Below, in pieces: positions 22,057-30,862 of a DNA stretch of 42,682 nucleotides. A program made the position numbers and the translations under genes. The DNA lies in NCBI GenBank assembly GCA_009782285.1, contig WRJK01000014.1:1-42682 (forward strand), read 5' to 3'. Positions within the stretch are counted from its first letter, which is position 1, and every line of letters begins with the position of its first letter. The DNA is from Clostridiales bacterium (GTDB lineage: Bacteria > Bacillota > Clostridia > Peptostreptococcales > Anaerovoracaceae). The notes under the pieces were generated by a model that ran no database searches, had not been told where the DNA came from, and saw nothing but the letters and a program-made list of their open reading frames with translations.

Positions 22057-23931
22057 TCACATAATCGGCCATAGCGCACCGATTATCAAGGAGCAATATG
22101 CTTCAGCGCCGGCAGGCCTTAAATGGACGCCGTCGGCGTAAAAATACTCGTCATGGCCGCTGCTTTCCGAATACCAGTCGATCAGAACCACATCTCGGTA
22201 CGTTCTCAAGGTATTCTCAAGGGTTTCGTTTACTGCAGCTTCCCAAGGCTTCGGCACCCGCGAGTTGACGAATAGTATCCTTTCTGCGTTTTTGAGGGAA
22301 TCAAGCACGTCAACCAAGTGGCTTTCATCAAAGGGGCCGTTTGTTCCGAGCTCGATCACGACTGTAGCATTGAGGCTGCCGGCCTCCTCCATGCTTCGGA
22401 TCAGTTCCGGCGCTTGGCGCATCTGCCTGCTCTTTTTCGCATCGATCGTTATGCCGGGCACCCGCGCCTCCAAATAGGGCTCAATGCCGACCATAAGAGA
22501 ATCGCCGATGACAGTGATGCCATCGCCGGCGAATGCACACGCTCCGTCTGCCTGCGAAACGGGCTCTGCAGCCTGCATTGGCCCGGTTGCCAGAGCTGGT
22601 TCTGCCACTAGGACCGGTTCTGCTGTCTGCATCGGCTCAGCAGCCTGCATTGGCTCCGCAGCCTGCACCGGCTCCACCGTCTGCTTAAGATGATCGAATG
22701 CAAACAGCTGGCTGCATTCTTCAGCCGCCGCAAGCGGAATAAGCAGCACCGTTAAAATAACAGCGGAAACCCTGACGGCGGTTCTCGACGCCTCTCTGCG
22801 TCGCACGTCGCGATGTGAAAAAATCGCTGACGGGGTGCTCGGCACACCGTACCTCACCGGATCTTCCACCAGATAGCGGGACATGGCTGCCAAGGCAAAC
22901 GTCGTTGCAATTTGAAACAGCGACAGCGATAGTGAAGGCCCGTTCGTATTTACCGCCGGCGAAGTTAGTACAACCACCGGGAAATGCCATAAATATATTC
23001 CATAAGAGCATTCGCCAATCCATTTAATGGGCCGGAACTCAAGCAAACCGCCCAAAACGCTTGCCGGGTGGGCTGTGGCGGCCACCAGGCAAGCAGCGGC
23101 AACAGAGAAGAGGAGGAGTCCTCCCTGATATGTAAAACTATAATACTGGTTTGTCTTGAAAATTAGCAGCAGAACCGCAAAGAGCCCTGCCATGCCGGCC
23201 GTTTCCAGCAGCAGCAGTTTTTTTGCGTTCGTGCTTCTTGGCCGGCCCCTTCTGTTTGCCAGCATCGCAGCCAGTGCGCCGAGAAGCAGGGCGAACATGC
23301 GGGTGTCTGTCCCGTAGTAGACCCTGCTGGGGTCGCTGCCTGGAACGTACAGGATAAACATCGCTGCAGCAGAAACCAAGGCAGCCGCCGCCGTCAGGGC
23401 AATTATCTGATCGCGCTTGAAAAAGCGCAGGAGGAGCCCCAGAGCTATCGGCCACAGCAGGTAAAACTGACCTTCAATGGCAAGTGACCACAGGTGCCCG
23501 AAGGGCGTGGGCGGGCCGAATTGCTCAAAATATGAAACATCGTGAAAGATAAGATACCAATTGGAATAATAAAACATGGAGGCGGGCAATTCCGGCCAGC
23601 TAAGCGTGGCTCGGCCGGGGGCAACCAGCAAAACCCAAGCGGTAACGCAAGTAAGCATCAGAAAAAGGGCGGGCAGGAGCCTTTTGGCTCTTCTCAGCCA
23701 AAAATCAGCCACGTCGATTATTCGGGATGCCCTGACTTGCGCGAGCAGGATGTTTGTTATCAAAAAACCGGAAATGACGAAGAACAAGTCCACGCCCAGA
23801 AAGCCGCCTGCCGCACAGGGCAGGCCGATATGGTAGCCGAACACAGCCATGACCGCCAGTGCTCTGAGCCCGTCAAGACCATGTATGTGGCTTATGCTTT
23901 TTGAATGGTTTTCCCCCTTATGTTGATTCAT
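22057..23931 (-). CDS. OatA-like acyltransferase with C-terminal SGNH domain
   Basis: A 624-aa two-domain envelope enzyme. The N-terminal acyltransferase-3 membrane domain (about 10 hydrophobic segments, residues 15-400) carries HGLDGLRALAV, the FGYH catalytic-type His and a FFVISGFL segment. After a short helix comes an EPxQAA-type repeat linker, then an SGNH/GDSL-like domain with IGDSLMVG, ELGTNG and DGVHL blocks containing the expected Ser, Gly, Asn, Asp and His. This architecture is that of O-acetyltransferases such as OatA, which move acetyl groups across the membrane onto peptidoglycan or wall polysaccharide. Start ATG 23931 follows GGAGGGG at about 6 nt; an upstream GTG is less likely. 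It is divergent from an S8 protease gene and lies upstream of the two-component genes. Confidence 0.85.
   Translation of the reverse strand: MNQHKGENHSKSISHIHGLDGLRALAVMAVFGYHIGLPCAAGGFLGVDLFFVISGFLITNILLAQVRASRIIDVADFWLRRAKRLLPALFLMLTCVTAWVLLVAPGRATLSWPELPASMFYYSNWYLIFHDVSYFEQFGPPTPFGHLWSLAIEGQFYLLWPIALGLLLRFFKRDQIIALTAAAALVSAAAMFILYVPGSDPSRVYYGTDTRMFALLLGALAAMLANRRGRPRSTNAKKLLLLETAGMAGLFAVLLLIFKTNQYYSFTYQGGLLLFSVAAACLVAATAHPASVLGGLLEFRPIKWIGECSYGIYLWHFPVVVLTSPAVNTNGPSLSLSLFQIATTFALAAMSRYLVEDPVRYGVPSTPSAIFSHRDVRRREASRTAVRVSAVILTVLLIPLAAAEECSQLFAFDHLKQTVEPVQAAEPMQAAEPMQTAEPVLVAEPALATGPMQAAEPVSQADGACAFAGDGITVIGDSLMVGIEPYLEARVPGITIDAKKSRQMRQAPELIRSMEEAGSLNATVVIELGTNGPFDESHLVDVLDSLKNAERILFVNSRVPKPWEAAVNETLENTLRTYRDVVLIDWYSESSGHDEYFYADGVHLRPAGAEAYCSLIIGALWPIM
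22556..22676 (-). repeat. Tandem hexapeptide repeat linker (EPxQAA)
   Basis: Within the acyltransferase gene, seven near-copies of an 18-nt unit encode E-P-(M/V)-Q-(A/T)-A and variants between the membrane domain and the SGNH domain. Such a linker would span part of the wall. The tandem nucleotide repeats could change in copy number. Confidence 0.7.
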
Positions 23932-23980
23932 CTGTTTCCCCTCCACTGTCTAAGGATAACAGGTTTAGAAGCAATTTGCG

Positions 23981-24021
23981 TTACGAAAGTATTAAGAATC
24001 CTTACGAAAAAGTTAAGAATC
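23981..24021. promoter_or_regulatory. Four phased TTAmGAAw half-sites, probable response-regulator operator
   Basis: TTACGAAA (23981), TTAAGAAT (23992), TTACGAAA (24002) and TTAAGAAT (24013) are spaced 11, 10 and 11 bp apart, so all face the same side of the helix. They form two 20-bp direct repeats 21 bp apart, as OmpR/PhoB-family regulators often bind. The site lies between the divergent acyltransferase and S8 protease genes, upstream of the protease -35 box. Confidence 0.6.
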
Positions 24022-24058
24022 TGAATCTTAAATCATTTTTTACACAACGTATAAGTAA

Positions 24059-24087
24059 TTGATTATTTAATTATACAGATGTATAAT
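24059..24087 (+). promoter_or_regulatory. Promoter of the S8 protease gene
   Basis: TTGATT (24059-24064), 17-nt spacer, TATAAT (24082-24087). The phased half-sites end 38 nt upstream of the -35 box, a position compatible with activation. Confidence 0.65.
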
Positions 24088-24144
24088 GGTACGAGGATAA
24101 TGAAGATGGCAAGTAATAAATAATTGGAAAGGGGATATATCAAC

Positions 24145-27081
24145 ATGTTGAAGTTTCACAAGAAAATTTTAGCACTGATAGTGGTGGCATTGTTTGCTGT
24201 CCCGACGACGCCGGTGTACGCCGAGCCAAGCGGGGCTGGCAGCGGGAACGGTACTGAGAGCTTTTACCAAGCGGTATCGGAAATGGTATCATCGAATTGG
24301 GACGACTCTTATTTCGCCACAGCAACCCTGCCGATCGGTGGAGACACGCTCACAGTGGACAACCGCACGGTCAAACTGAACAACAAAGCAGAAATTCTGG
24401 ACGGCGAGCTTGTCCTGCCGCCGGAGGTGTTTGAGGAGCTCGGTGCGGAGCGAGGTTTCGAAGTTGCACTAAACGAGGCAGACGGATTGGTCACTCTCAC
24501 GAACGAATACCAGATGGCGAGGGTAGTGGCGAAAGCCAAACCGGGAAAAACAGCGCCTCAGAACGCTCTGGCTGTGAGGGAAGCAGCAGGGCCCGACGGT
24601 CTGCGGGTCTACCAGTTTGAGTCGGCGGAGCAGGCCAAAGCAGCTTGCGAGGCCCTTAAGGCGTCTCCCGACGTGGAGTACGCCGAACCGGACAGGCTTG
24701 TGGCGCTGGACGGCGAACCTGCTTTCGAGTATGACTATTATGGTACAGCGGCGTATTCCCACCTTGGCTGGGGCCCGTCGCGCATCGGTTCAGACAGCTA
24801 CCTTGACTATCTGATATCCAGCGGCAAGCAGTACGCCTCGGTTTCTGTGGCCGTCGTAGACACAGGGATTGACTCAGTTCACCCGTACTTTGCAGGGCGG
24901 CTGCTGCCAGGGCACAATTTCATCAACAACAGCAATTCGCCTGTGGATGGAAACGGTCATGGCACTCATGTGTCAGGAACGGTGGTTGACGTAACGGTTG
25001 CGCTGCCCAACGTTAAGATAATGCCGGTAAAAGTGCTCAACGACGACGGTAGGGGCACAAGCCTTCAGGTGGCCAACGGCGTGAGGTGGGCGGCAGACAA
25101 CGGCGCTAAAGTCGTCAACATGAGTTTGGGCGGCGACCATTCACAGGTGGACGACGACGCTGTCGCATACGCAATCAGCAGGAACGTGACAGTTGTCGTG
25201 GCAGCCGGCAATGAGAGCGACGACGCGAAAAACCACTGCCCTGCCCATATTGACGCAGCCATCACGGTTTCGGCTTTCGACAGTTCTGACAGGCCCGCGT
25301 CGTTTACAAATTTCGGGGCTTGCGTAGATCTGGCGGCTCCCGGCGTGGGCATTGTCAGCGCTTTGCCGGGCAACAGAACCGGGAGCTACAACGGGACGTC
25401 GATGGCATCCCCTCACGTGGCAGGGGCAGTGGCGATGCTGCTGTGCGACAACCCAGCCCTGTCGCCGGCGGCATCAAAAGCCCTGGTTTGTTTCAATGTC
25501 GACATTGTAACAGTGAGCGGCGACAACAAGTTTTATGGCAGGGGCATGCTGAACATTGGCAAGGCGGCAGGCGTGGCTGCCCCGCAGTTTGTGTTTGCAG
25601 AACCCGGTGGCATAGCCGAAAACATCTATTCAGGGGCAAAGCAGAAACAGATCGCAGTCAAGTACTATAACAACGGCAGCATTACGGACGTAACCCCCCA
25701 AGCAGCGTACTTGTCGGGCAACGCAGCAGTTGCCACAATAGCAGGGCCAGGGCTGGTTGAGGTGAGGGGTGCAGGAAAGACAAACGTTACGGCGAGCTTC
25801 AACGGCAAGAGCGTGGCGATCCCGGTTTCGGGTGAGTCCGTCGCGCCCTTGGCAGTGCAAGGTTCCATCCCCGCAAACGGTGACACGAACGTAAAACTGG
25901 ACACCAGCATTTTTCTTCAGTTCAATCAAAGGCTCATCGGGCCGGTGACATACACCTTGGTGGACCCAGCGGGGAGAAACGTAGGCTGGAGCATACAATG
26001 GGTAGGCACCACTGTGACTATTGAGCTTGCCGAGCAGCTTAAACCTGACACTGAATACACTTTTACCATCCGCGCCGGCGGTGCCAGAAGCGCATACGGG
26101 CCACTTGAAGAAGATTTCGTGATGAAGTTCAACACCGGCGCCGGCTCAGTAGTTGCGCCCCCGGTAACGCCCCCGGTGACGCCACCCAGTGCCAGCTTCA
26201 GCTTCAGCAACAAAGGCAAGGCAGGTGCCAGCTTCAACAACAACTTTACTGTTGCCTTTGGCGGGAACGCGGTTTTCACCATGTCAGGGCTGGACAGCAA
26301 AACAACGGCGACGCTGACTGTCAAAAATTCTGTCGGCGCTGAAATACTGAGGAACTCTTTCACAGCAAACGGGTCGAAGGAGGTGCGCCTTGCGGCGGGC
26401 ACCTACACGGCGACGGTTAGGATTGACAGCGCCAACGGCAACACTACGGTCGGTTTGGGTGTTGTCATCGTTGGCGACGGTTTGCCGGTGCCGCGCACCG
26501 CACCGACAGTAGCGCTGGTGGGGTCAAGCCAAATTGTCCTGCACCTTGGCGGTTCGCCATATGTGGAGCAGGGCGTTAAGGCAATGGACACGGTAGACGG
26601 CGAAATCGGCGGGTCAGCCGTTCTAGAAAGCAACGTGGACACTTCACAGGCAGGGAACTATACAGTCAAGTACACTGTCACCAACACCGCCGGGCTGTCC
26701 GCAAGCGTGACGCGCAGCGTTCGCGTGATAGCTCCTGAAACCAGGCAGGCCCCCGGCAAAACGTACAGCTTTTCACCAAAGGGCAAGCAAGGCGAAAGCT
26801 TCACCTACGACTTTGACGTGGCTGTGGCGGGGAGCGTTTCGCTGACGGTGTCGGGGCTTAACAAAACCAATGTGACGTTAACGGTGTCCAGCCCGTCAGG
26901 AAGCGAGCTGTTAAAAGAGTCTTTTGCAGCCAACGCAACCAGAAGCTTCCAAGCGCCGGCAGGGAAATGCACTGTGCGGGCGGCCATTGATTCTGCCAAC
27001 GGCAATTCGAGCTTTAATATAGGCATTGCAACGCCTGGAGGCCTTGAAACATATTTTCCGCTGCCGGAAGTTACCAGATAG
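24145..27081 (+). CDS. Secreted subtilisin-family (S8) serine protease with C-terminal beta domains
   Basis: A 978-aa exported protease. A signal peptide (1-23, ending VYA) is followed by a propeptide region to about 190, including an I9-like inhibitor segment ending PDVEYAEPD. The catalytic domain (about 205-455) has the full triad: Asp239 in VVDTGID, His272 in GHGTHVSG and Ser419 in GTSMASPHVAG, with the oxyanion Asn in AAGNESDD. C-terminal parts: Ig-like domains at about 480-660, a Pro-rich hinge, a beta-sandwich repeat at about 685-780, a DUF5011/HYR-like domain at about 790-865, and a second copy of the beta-sandwich repeat at about 870-970; both copies carry an IDSANGN segment. No wall anchor is seen. 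ATG 24145 follows GGAAAGGGG; TTG 24124 is weaker. It should degrade extracellular protein. Confidence 0.88.
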   Translation: MLKFHKKILALIVVALFAVPTTPVYAEPSGAGSGNGTESFYQAVSEMVSSNWDDSYFATATLPIGGDTLTVDNRTVKLNNKAEILDGELVLPPEVFEELGAERGFEVALNEADGLVTLTNEYQMARVVAKAKPGKTAPQNALAVREAAGPDGLRVYQFESAEQAKAACEALKASPDVEYAEPDRLVALDGEPAFEYDYYGTAAYSHLGWGPSRIGSDSYLDYLISSGKQYASVSVAVVDTGIDSVHPYFAGRLLPGHNFINNSNSPVDGNGHGTHVSGTVVDVTVALPNVKIMPVKVLNDDGRGTSLQVANGVRWAADNGAKVVNMSLGGDHSQVDDDAVAYAISRNVTVVVAAGNESDDAKNHCPAHIDAAITVSAFDSSDRPASFTNFGACVDLAAPGVGIVSALPGNRTGSYNGTSMASPHVAGAVAMLLCDNPALSPAASKALVCFNVDIVTVSGDNKFYGRGMLNIGKAAGVAAPQFVFAEPGGIAENIYSGAKQKQIAVKYYNNGSITDVTPQAAYLSGNAAVATIAGPGLVEVRGAGKTNVTASFNGKSVAIPVSGESVAPLAVQGSIPANGDTNVKLDTSIFLQFNQRLIGPVTYTLVDPAGRNVGWSIQWVGTTVTIELAEQLKPDTEYTFTIRAGGARSAYGPLEEDFVMKFNTGAGSVVAPPVTPPVTPPSASFSFSNKGKAGASFNNNFTVAFGGNAVFTMSGLDSKTTATLTVKNSVGAEILRNSFTANGSKEVRLAAGTYTATVRIDSANGNTTVGLGVVIVGDGLPVPRTAPTVALVGSSQIVLHLGGSPYVEQGVKAMDTVDGEIGGSAVLESNVDTSQAGNYTVKYTVTNTAGLSASVTRSVRVIAPETRQAPGKTYSFSPKGKQGESFTYDFDVAVAGSVSLTVSGLNKTNVTLTVSSPSGSELLKESFAANATRSFQAPAGKCTVRAAIDSANGNSSFNIGIATPGGLETYFPLPEVTR

Positions 27082-27098
27082 ATGTTGCTGCATTCAAA

Positions 27099-27125
27099 GG
27101 GCTGCGCCAGCACTTGGCGCAGCCC
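27099..27125. terminator. Bidirectional hairpin between convergent peptidase genes
   Basis: A perfect 11-bp stem, GGGCTGCGCCA (27099-27109) with TGGCGCAGCCC (27115-27125) and a 5-nt loop, in the 75-bp gap between the S8 and M14 genes. No long T run follows on either strand (only TTT on the minus side), so termination may be partial. Confidence 0.6.
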
Positions 27126-27156
27126 GAAACCATGTTTGGCAATTGAGCCAGAGGGC

Positions 27157-30100
27157 TTATTTTTTTGGAGTAAACACAGCGATGCAGCTTCTTTCGATTG
27201 CTGTTCCGCTGCTGTACTCCACATACGCATAGTACATCTTGCCGTTAGCAAGGCCCTTGATGTGGGCACCGCCGGAATTGTAGTTGACGTTGCTGTAAGG
27301 CGCGAAGGAGCCGGGTTCACCTGTTTCGGAAATGAATACGGTGTACCCTTTGCCGTTGGCTGAACGTATGCCGAAGTTCACGTTTGCCTGCCCGTTGCCT
27401 GCCTCCACGCTTGTTAAGGGCACCGGCACCGGGTCGTCGCCTTCAGACGGCTGGCGGTCCGCAATGCCGGAAGCGTAAGCGAACAAGGAGTTGGACACAA
27501 GACGGTAATTCAACTGGGCTTGGCCCTTGTCAAATACATAGTCGGCCAGGACTGTCATGGAAAGCGGCTTGCCGCCGTTGTCGAATACGCCGGATGCAGC
27601 CATAACCTTGCCCTGCAGCTTCGCCTGCTCCTGCCCACTGGACGAATACCACCACCCGGCCTTGAAATAGTCGCCGCCGTTTGTTACCGTTGCAATAGGT
27701 TCGAGGTAGCTTGGCAGAGCATTGATGTACATGCCGCTGTTGGTGTACATCGTTTCCTGACCGTCAAAGCCCGCAGCCACTATGCTGCTTGCGGCGTAGG
27801 AACCTCGGAGCAAGGCTTCGCCGCTGGACATGTAGCCAAATGAGATCGGGTTGGTTGCTGCGTTTGTCGTCCCCAGGACCGTGTTTGCGGTGCTGCGCCC
27901 CGCATTTCCCCCACAGGCGATGAATGGCAGCTGTTCCCTCCTTACCCAGTCGGCGATCCAGTTGTTGATGACTTCGGTGGCAGAGCTGCGCCCGTAATAC
28001 GCCAGCACTACGTTGACGTCCTCGCTTTCGTCCCATTCCTCGTAGATGTCGTAAACGTCCTCGAATTCGTACAAGTCTAGAAAGTACTGCATGTTGAGCT
28101 CGTAAGCGTTCCCGTAAATCCCAATGTACGGTTTTGTCAGCGGGACTGCGTTTCTGGGCAGGAAATCCCCGGCTGGAGTGCAATCGACGTACAGAGGCAG
28201 GTTTCCAAGGATGATGTTTTTTGCAGGCGCAAGGCTAGAGCTCAAATCGACTCGCTTCACCACGAAATCGCCAGCTTTCGCCAGATTGTTGGCTGCTTTT
28301 ATCATCCAAGCCTCATTTCCGTCTGCCAGCAGCCGGTTAATCAGCCGTGCAGAGTCGGCGCTGTTGTTCTTCACGATGACGTAGGCACCCCAGTCGGGGA
28401 TGCGGCTTGCCGGCTTCCCCGGATCTGCGTCAACCTGCGTTTTGCCATTGAAAATGCCGGGTTCGTATACTTTGACGCAGTCGAACCCTCTCATGTCAGG
28501 ATGGTTAACCACCATGTTGGAGTAAAGCCTTGCGTATATGGAGGCGTCGTAGCCCTCATAGAGCAGTGCATTTGCAACGTTCCTATTGCCTTGGTGCATG
28601 TCGACGACATATGAACCGGCGGGGAATGAAGCTCCGCCATAGGTAACTGCGGCAGTCGATTTCTCAATCTTTACATTCATGTTCGCCAAGGCTTGGACCA
28701 TTTCCACGGCCGCCGGGATGTTCTTTTGGTTTGCCGGATCCGCTGGGATGATGAAGTATTCAGGGAAGAAGCTGTTTTGCCCTGTTCTTGGTCGGCCTAC
28801 TTTCTCTGCTTTGCCGACCCACGCAAACCCCAATTCCTCGATGAGCGGGTCTACGGTTACCAAGTATTCATCCACGTCTGGGTGGTCAATGTTGTTTACG
28901 CCCCGATGTTTCCATTCCAGCTTGTTCGCCAGCATTTCCGCTTTGTTTTCAATGCAGAAATCGAAGAACGAATAGACGCCTGCCACGCCGGCGTCAATGG
29001 AGTCCTGGCAGCTTGCCGGGAATTCAATCGTGCTGCTGTAGGCACCGTACAGCATTGCCAGCGTAGGCGTGAAAATCGTCGTGCCGTCGTCCCACTGGTA
29101 CAAAACGTCCCGGGTGGGAACCGTGTACTTGTTGTACGGCGTGTTCTTGCCGATGAAGCCCCGCCCGAAAGAATCCGCTATCCTGACAGTCAGGTCGTTC
29201 TTCCTGAACAGGTCGTATTCAAAATTGGGCTCGTGTGGGGGAGTGCAGGCATCGATCATGAAAGTGTCGTAATAACCATGGAACTCGATCATCGTAAGCG
29301 GATCCCACCTGCCGAATGCAGCAGCAACTGCTTTTGTCTCTTTTTGCGACATGTACGAGGCGTCCCTGTTCATGTCGTATTCGTAGTAGTTTGTCCTCTG
29401 GGCGACGTCGCGGCCGTCCGGGTTCGTAGTAAACGTCATGACTATGATGTAGTTTGAGAGCAGTTCGTCTACGTTTACGCTGACGTCCTCATAATACGAT
29501 TCGTCATTGAACTTGCCTACGCCTACGGCGCCCGCGCTGTCATTTGGAATACCTATCTCTCGCCAGCCCCTGTTCGAGTACGCACCGGGGCTTGAAGGCC
29601 GCACCCTGTTGTATTTTGCAGGGTCGTCCACAAGCCGGCTCGATTTGAGGGCGTCTTCGGTCATCAGCCTGTCAATTACTTCCATCGTTATGTCCGGACC
29701 AATGACTTCCCTGGCGTGGATGCTGCTGAAGTACAGCGGAACCTTAGCGTCGAGGCTTACGTTTGACGGGTTGTCAGTGATGTTTCGGCGAGTGACGTTT
29801 AGGTATTCGTCGATCGACTCCTCGCTGTCAGATATGATCGCCGTCCACATTTCCCTCTCTTGGGTGGACTGGCCCACTGATTCAAATTTAAGGAACCTGC
29901 CCGGTTTTCCAGGTTTGCCTGACAAATATTCACGGTTCTGATCCTGCGCGAAAGCAGCAAGCTCCTCCCAAGTGTGGTAACTGTCGTAAACGTTTGTCCT
30001 CAGCACTGTGTCCGCCAGCAGGGAATCGCTGCTTACAGTGCCATAATACACAGACAATGCCTTGTCCCGGGCACCGCCGTTTCTGACGTCGCCTATGGCC

Positions 30101-30723
30101 GTCAGCATTGCCGCTGTAGTGCCGCCGTCGTAGACGTAGTAGGGGTTGTAGGGCACGTTGCGCGACGAGTTCGTGCGGATGTTGTCTTGGTACGCCCCTA
30201 TTCGGAGCTTTGCCGTAACGACGATGTCATCGCCGTCAAGCGCGGCAGACGTGCTGCCTGGTTCGATCCTCATGAAAGCTACGCCGTCTCGCGTACTGCC
30301 GTAGGAACCGCCCAAACCCGAAGACGGCAGGGCCTTGTCGTCGTACCGCCACTGCAGCTTGCCTGGGTCGAACTGATCCATGCCGCTTCCGATGCCGCCG
30401 AGGTAATCCGCACTGTCAACAGCAAACTCCAGCGTGAATATACGCGGGTCAGATAGGACGCCGCCTCGCGCCGTAGTGTACCATGCGCCGCCGTCCCCGT
30501 ACACGGTGTACCTGCTCACGTTGTAGCTGTTCTCTGCGCTGCGGTACCTCTCTTGTACGTTTCCGCCGTAAATGACCTGAACGGCTTTGATGCCTATGCC
30601 GCTGACTTCCTGCGCGGCAGCCTGAAGCTCCGCCCCTCCTTCGAAGGCAACCGCAGGCCATGGGATTGCCAGTGTCAGCGCGATAAGCAGCGCAATCAAC
30701 GGCTTTGATAAATTCCTGTTCAT
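27157..30723 (-). CDS. Large secreted M14-family zinc carboxypeptidase
   Basis: An 1188-aa exported protein. A signal peptide (1-27, ending AVA) is followed by about 270 residues with no recognised motif, then the M14 catalytic domain (about 275-600): zinc ligands His336 and Glu339 in SIHAREVIGP, His482 in MIEFHGYY, and catalytic Glu567 in TIEFPAS. A NRD motif lies in the middle of the domain. These are the key residues of metallocarboxypeptidases that remove C-terminal residues or cleave cell-wall peptides. About 600 further residues follow, ending in an Fn3-like domain (about 1095-1188); typical M14 enzymes are much shorter. Start ATG 30723 has AAGGAGG at 9-nt spacing. It converges on the S8 protease gene and diverges from the FGGY kinase gene. 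Confidence 0.85.
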   Translation of the reverse strand: MNRNLSKPLIALLIALTLAIPWPAVAFEGGAELQAAAQEVSGIGIKAVQVIYGGNVQERYRSAENSYNVSRYTVYGDGGAWYTTARGGVLSDPRIFTLEFAVDSADYLGGIGSGMDQFDPGKLQWRYDDKALPSSGLGGSYGSTRDGVAFMRIEPGSTSAALDGDDIVVTAKLRIGAYQDNIRTNSSRNVPYNPYYVYDGGTTAAMLTAIGDVRNGGARDKALSVYYGTVSSDSLLADTVLRTNVYDSYHTWEELAAFAQDQNREYLSGKPGKPGRFLKFESVGQSTQEREMWTAIISDSEESIDEYLNVTRRNITDNPSNVSLDAKVPLYFSSIHAREVIGPDITMEVIDRLMTEDALKSSRLVDDPAKYNRVRPSSPGAYSNRGWREIGIPNDSAGAVGVGKFNDESYYEDVSVNVDELLSNYIIVMTFTTNPDGRDVAQRTNYYEYDMNRDASYMSQKETKAVAAAFGRWDPLTMIEFHGYYDTFMIDACTPPHEPNFEYDLFRKNDLTVRIADSFGRGFIGKNTPYNKYTVPTRDVLYQWDDGTTIFTPTLAMLYGAYSSTIEFPASCQDSIDAGVAGVYSFFDFCIENKAEMLANKLEWKHRGVNNIDHPDVDEYLVTVDPLIEELGFAWVGKAEKVGRPRTGQNSFFPEYFIIPADPANQKNIPAAVEMVQALANMNVKIEKSTAAVTYGGASFPAGSYVVDMHQGNRNVANALLYEGYDASIYARLYSNMVVNHPDMRGFDCVKVYEPGIFNGKTQVDADPGKPASRIPDWGAYVIVKNNSADSARLINRLLADGNEAWMIKAANNLAKAGDFVVKRVDLSSSLAPAKNIILGNLPLYVDCTPAGDFLPRNAVPLTKPYIGIYGNAYELNMQYFLDLYEFEDVYDIYEEWDESEDVNVVLAYYGRSSATEVINNWIADWVRREQLPFIACGGNAGRSTANTVLGTTNAATNPISFGYMSSGEALLRGSYAASSIVAAGFDGQETMYTNSGMYINALPSYLEPIATVTNGGDYFKAGWWYSSSGQEQAKLQGKVMAASGVFDNGGKPLSMTVLADYVFDKGQAQLNYRLVSNSLFAYASGIADRQPSEGDDPVPVPLTSVEAGNGQANVNFGIRSANGKGYTVFISETGEPGSFAPYSNVNYNSGGAHIKGLANGKMYYAYVEYSSGTAIERSCIAVFTPKK

Positions 30724-30754
30724 TTTTCTATAACCTCCTTCTGATATTTTTAAC

Positions 30755-30783
30755 ATGATACCACGTCTTGGAGGTATATGCAA
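30755..30783 (-). promoter_or_regulatory. Promoter of the M14 carboxypeptidase gene
   Basis: On the minus strand, TTGCAT (30778-30783), 17-nt spacer, TATCAT (30755-30760). It sits about 30 nt upstream of the ATG at 30723, back to back with the kinase promoter. Confidence 0.65.
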
Positions 30784-30799
30784 GAACTGTTATTTCTTG

Positions 30800-30828
30800 T
30801 TTACACCAAGCCCTCAAGGTAGTATGAT
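30800..30828 (+). promoter_or_regulatory. Promoter of the FGGY kinase gene
   Basis: TTTACA (30800-30805), 17-nt spacer, TATGAT (30823-30828). The predicted transcription start is near 30835, so the in-frame ATG at 30824 lies inside the -10 box and cannot be the start codon if this promoter is used. Confidence 0.6.
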
Positions 30829-30862
30829 AGCCATAGAACGTATTTGCAAGGAGGGATGGCTT

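Noticed and set aside
23542..23904. Plus-strand coding region opposite the acyltransferase gene
   Set aside because: The minus-strand frame has clear acyltransferase-3 motifs; the opposite frame has no recognisable product or ribosome site.
30755..30862. N-terminal extension of the FGGY kinase from upstream in-frame starts
   Set aside because: The extension overlaps both divergent promoters and does not resemble FGGY N-termini.
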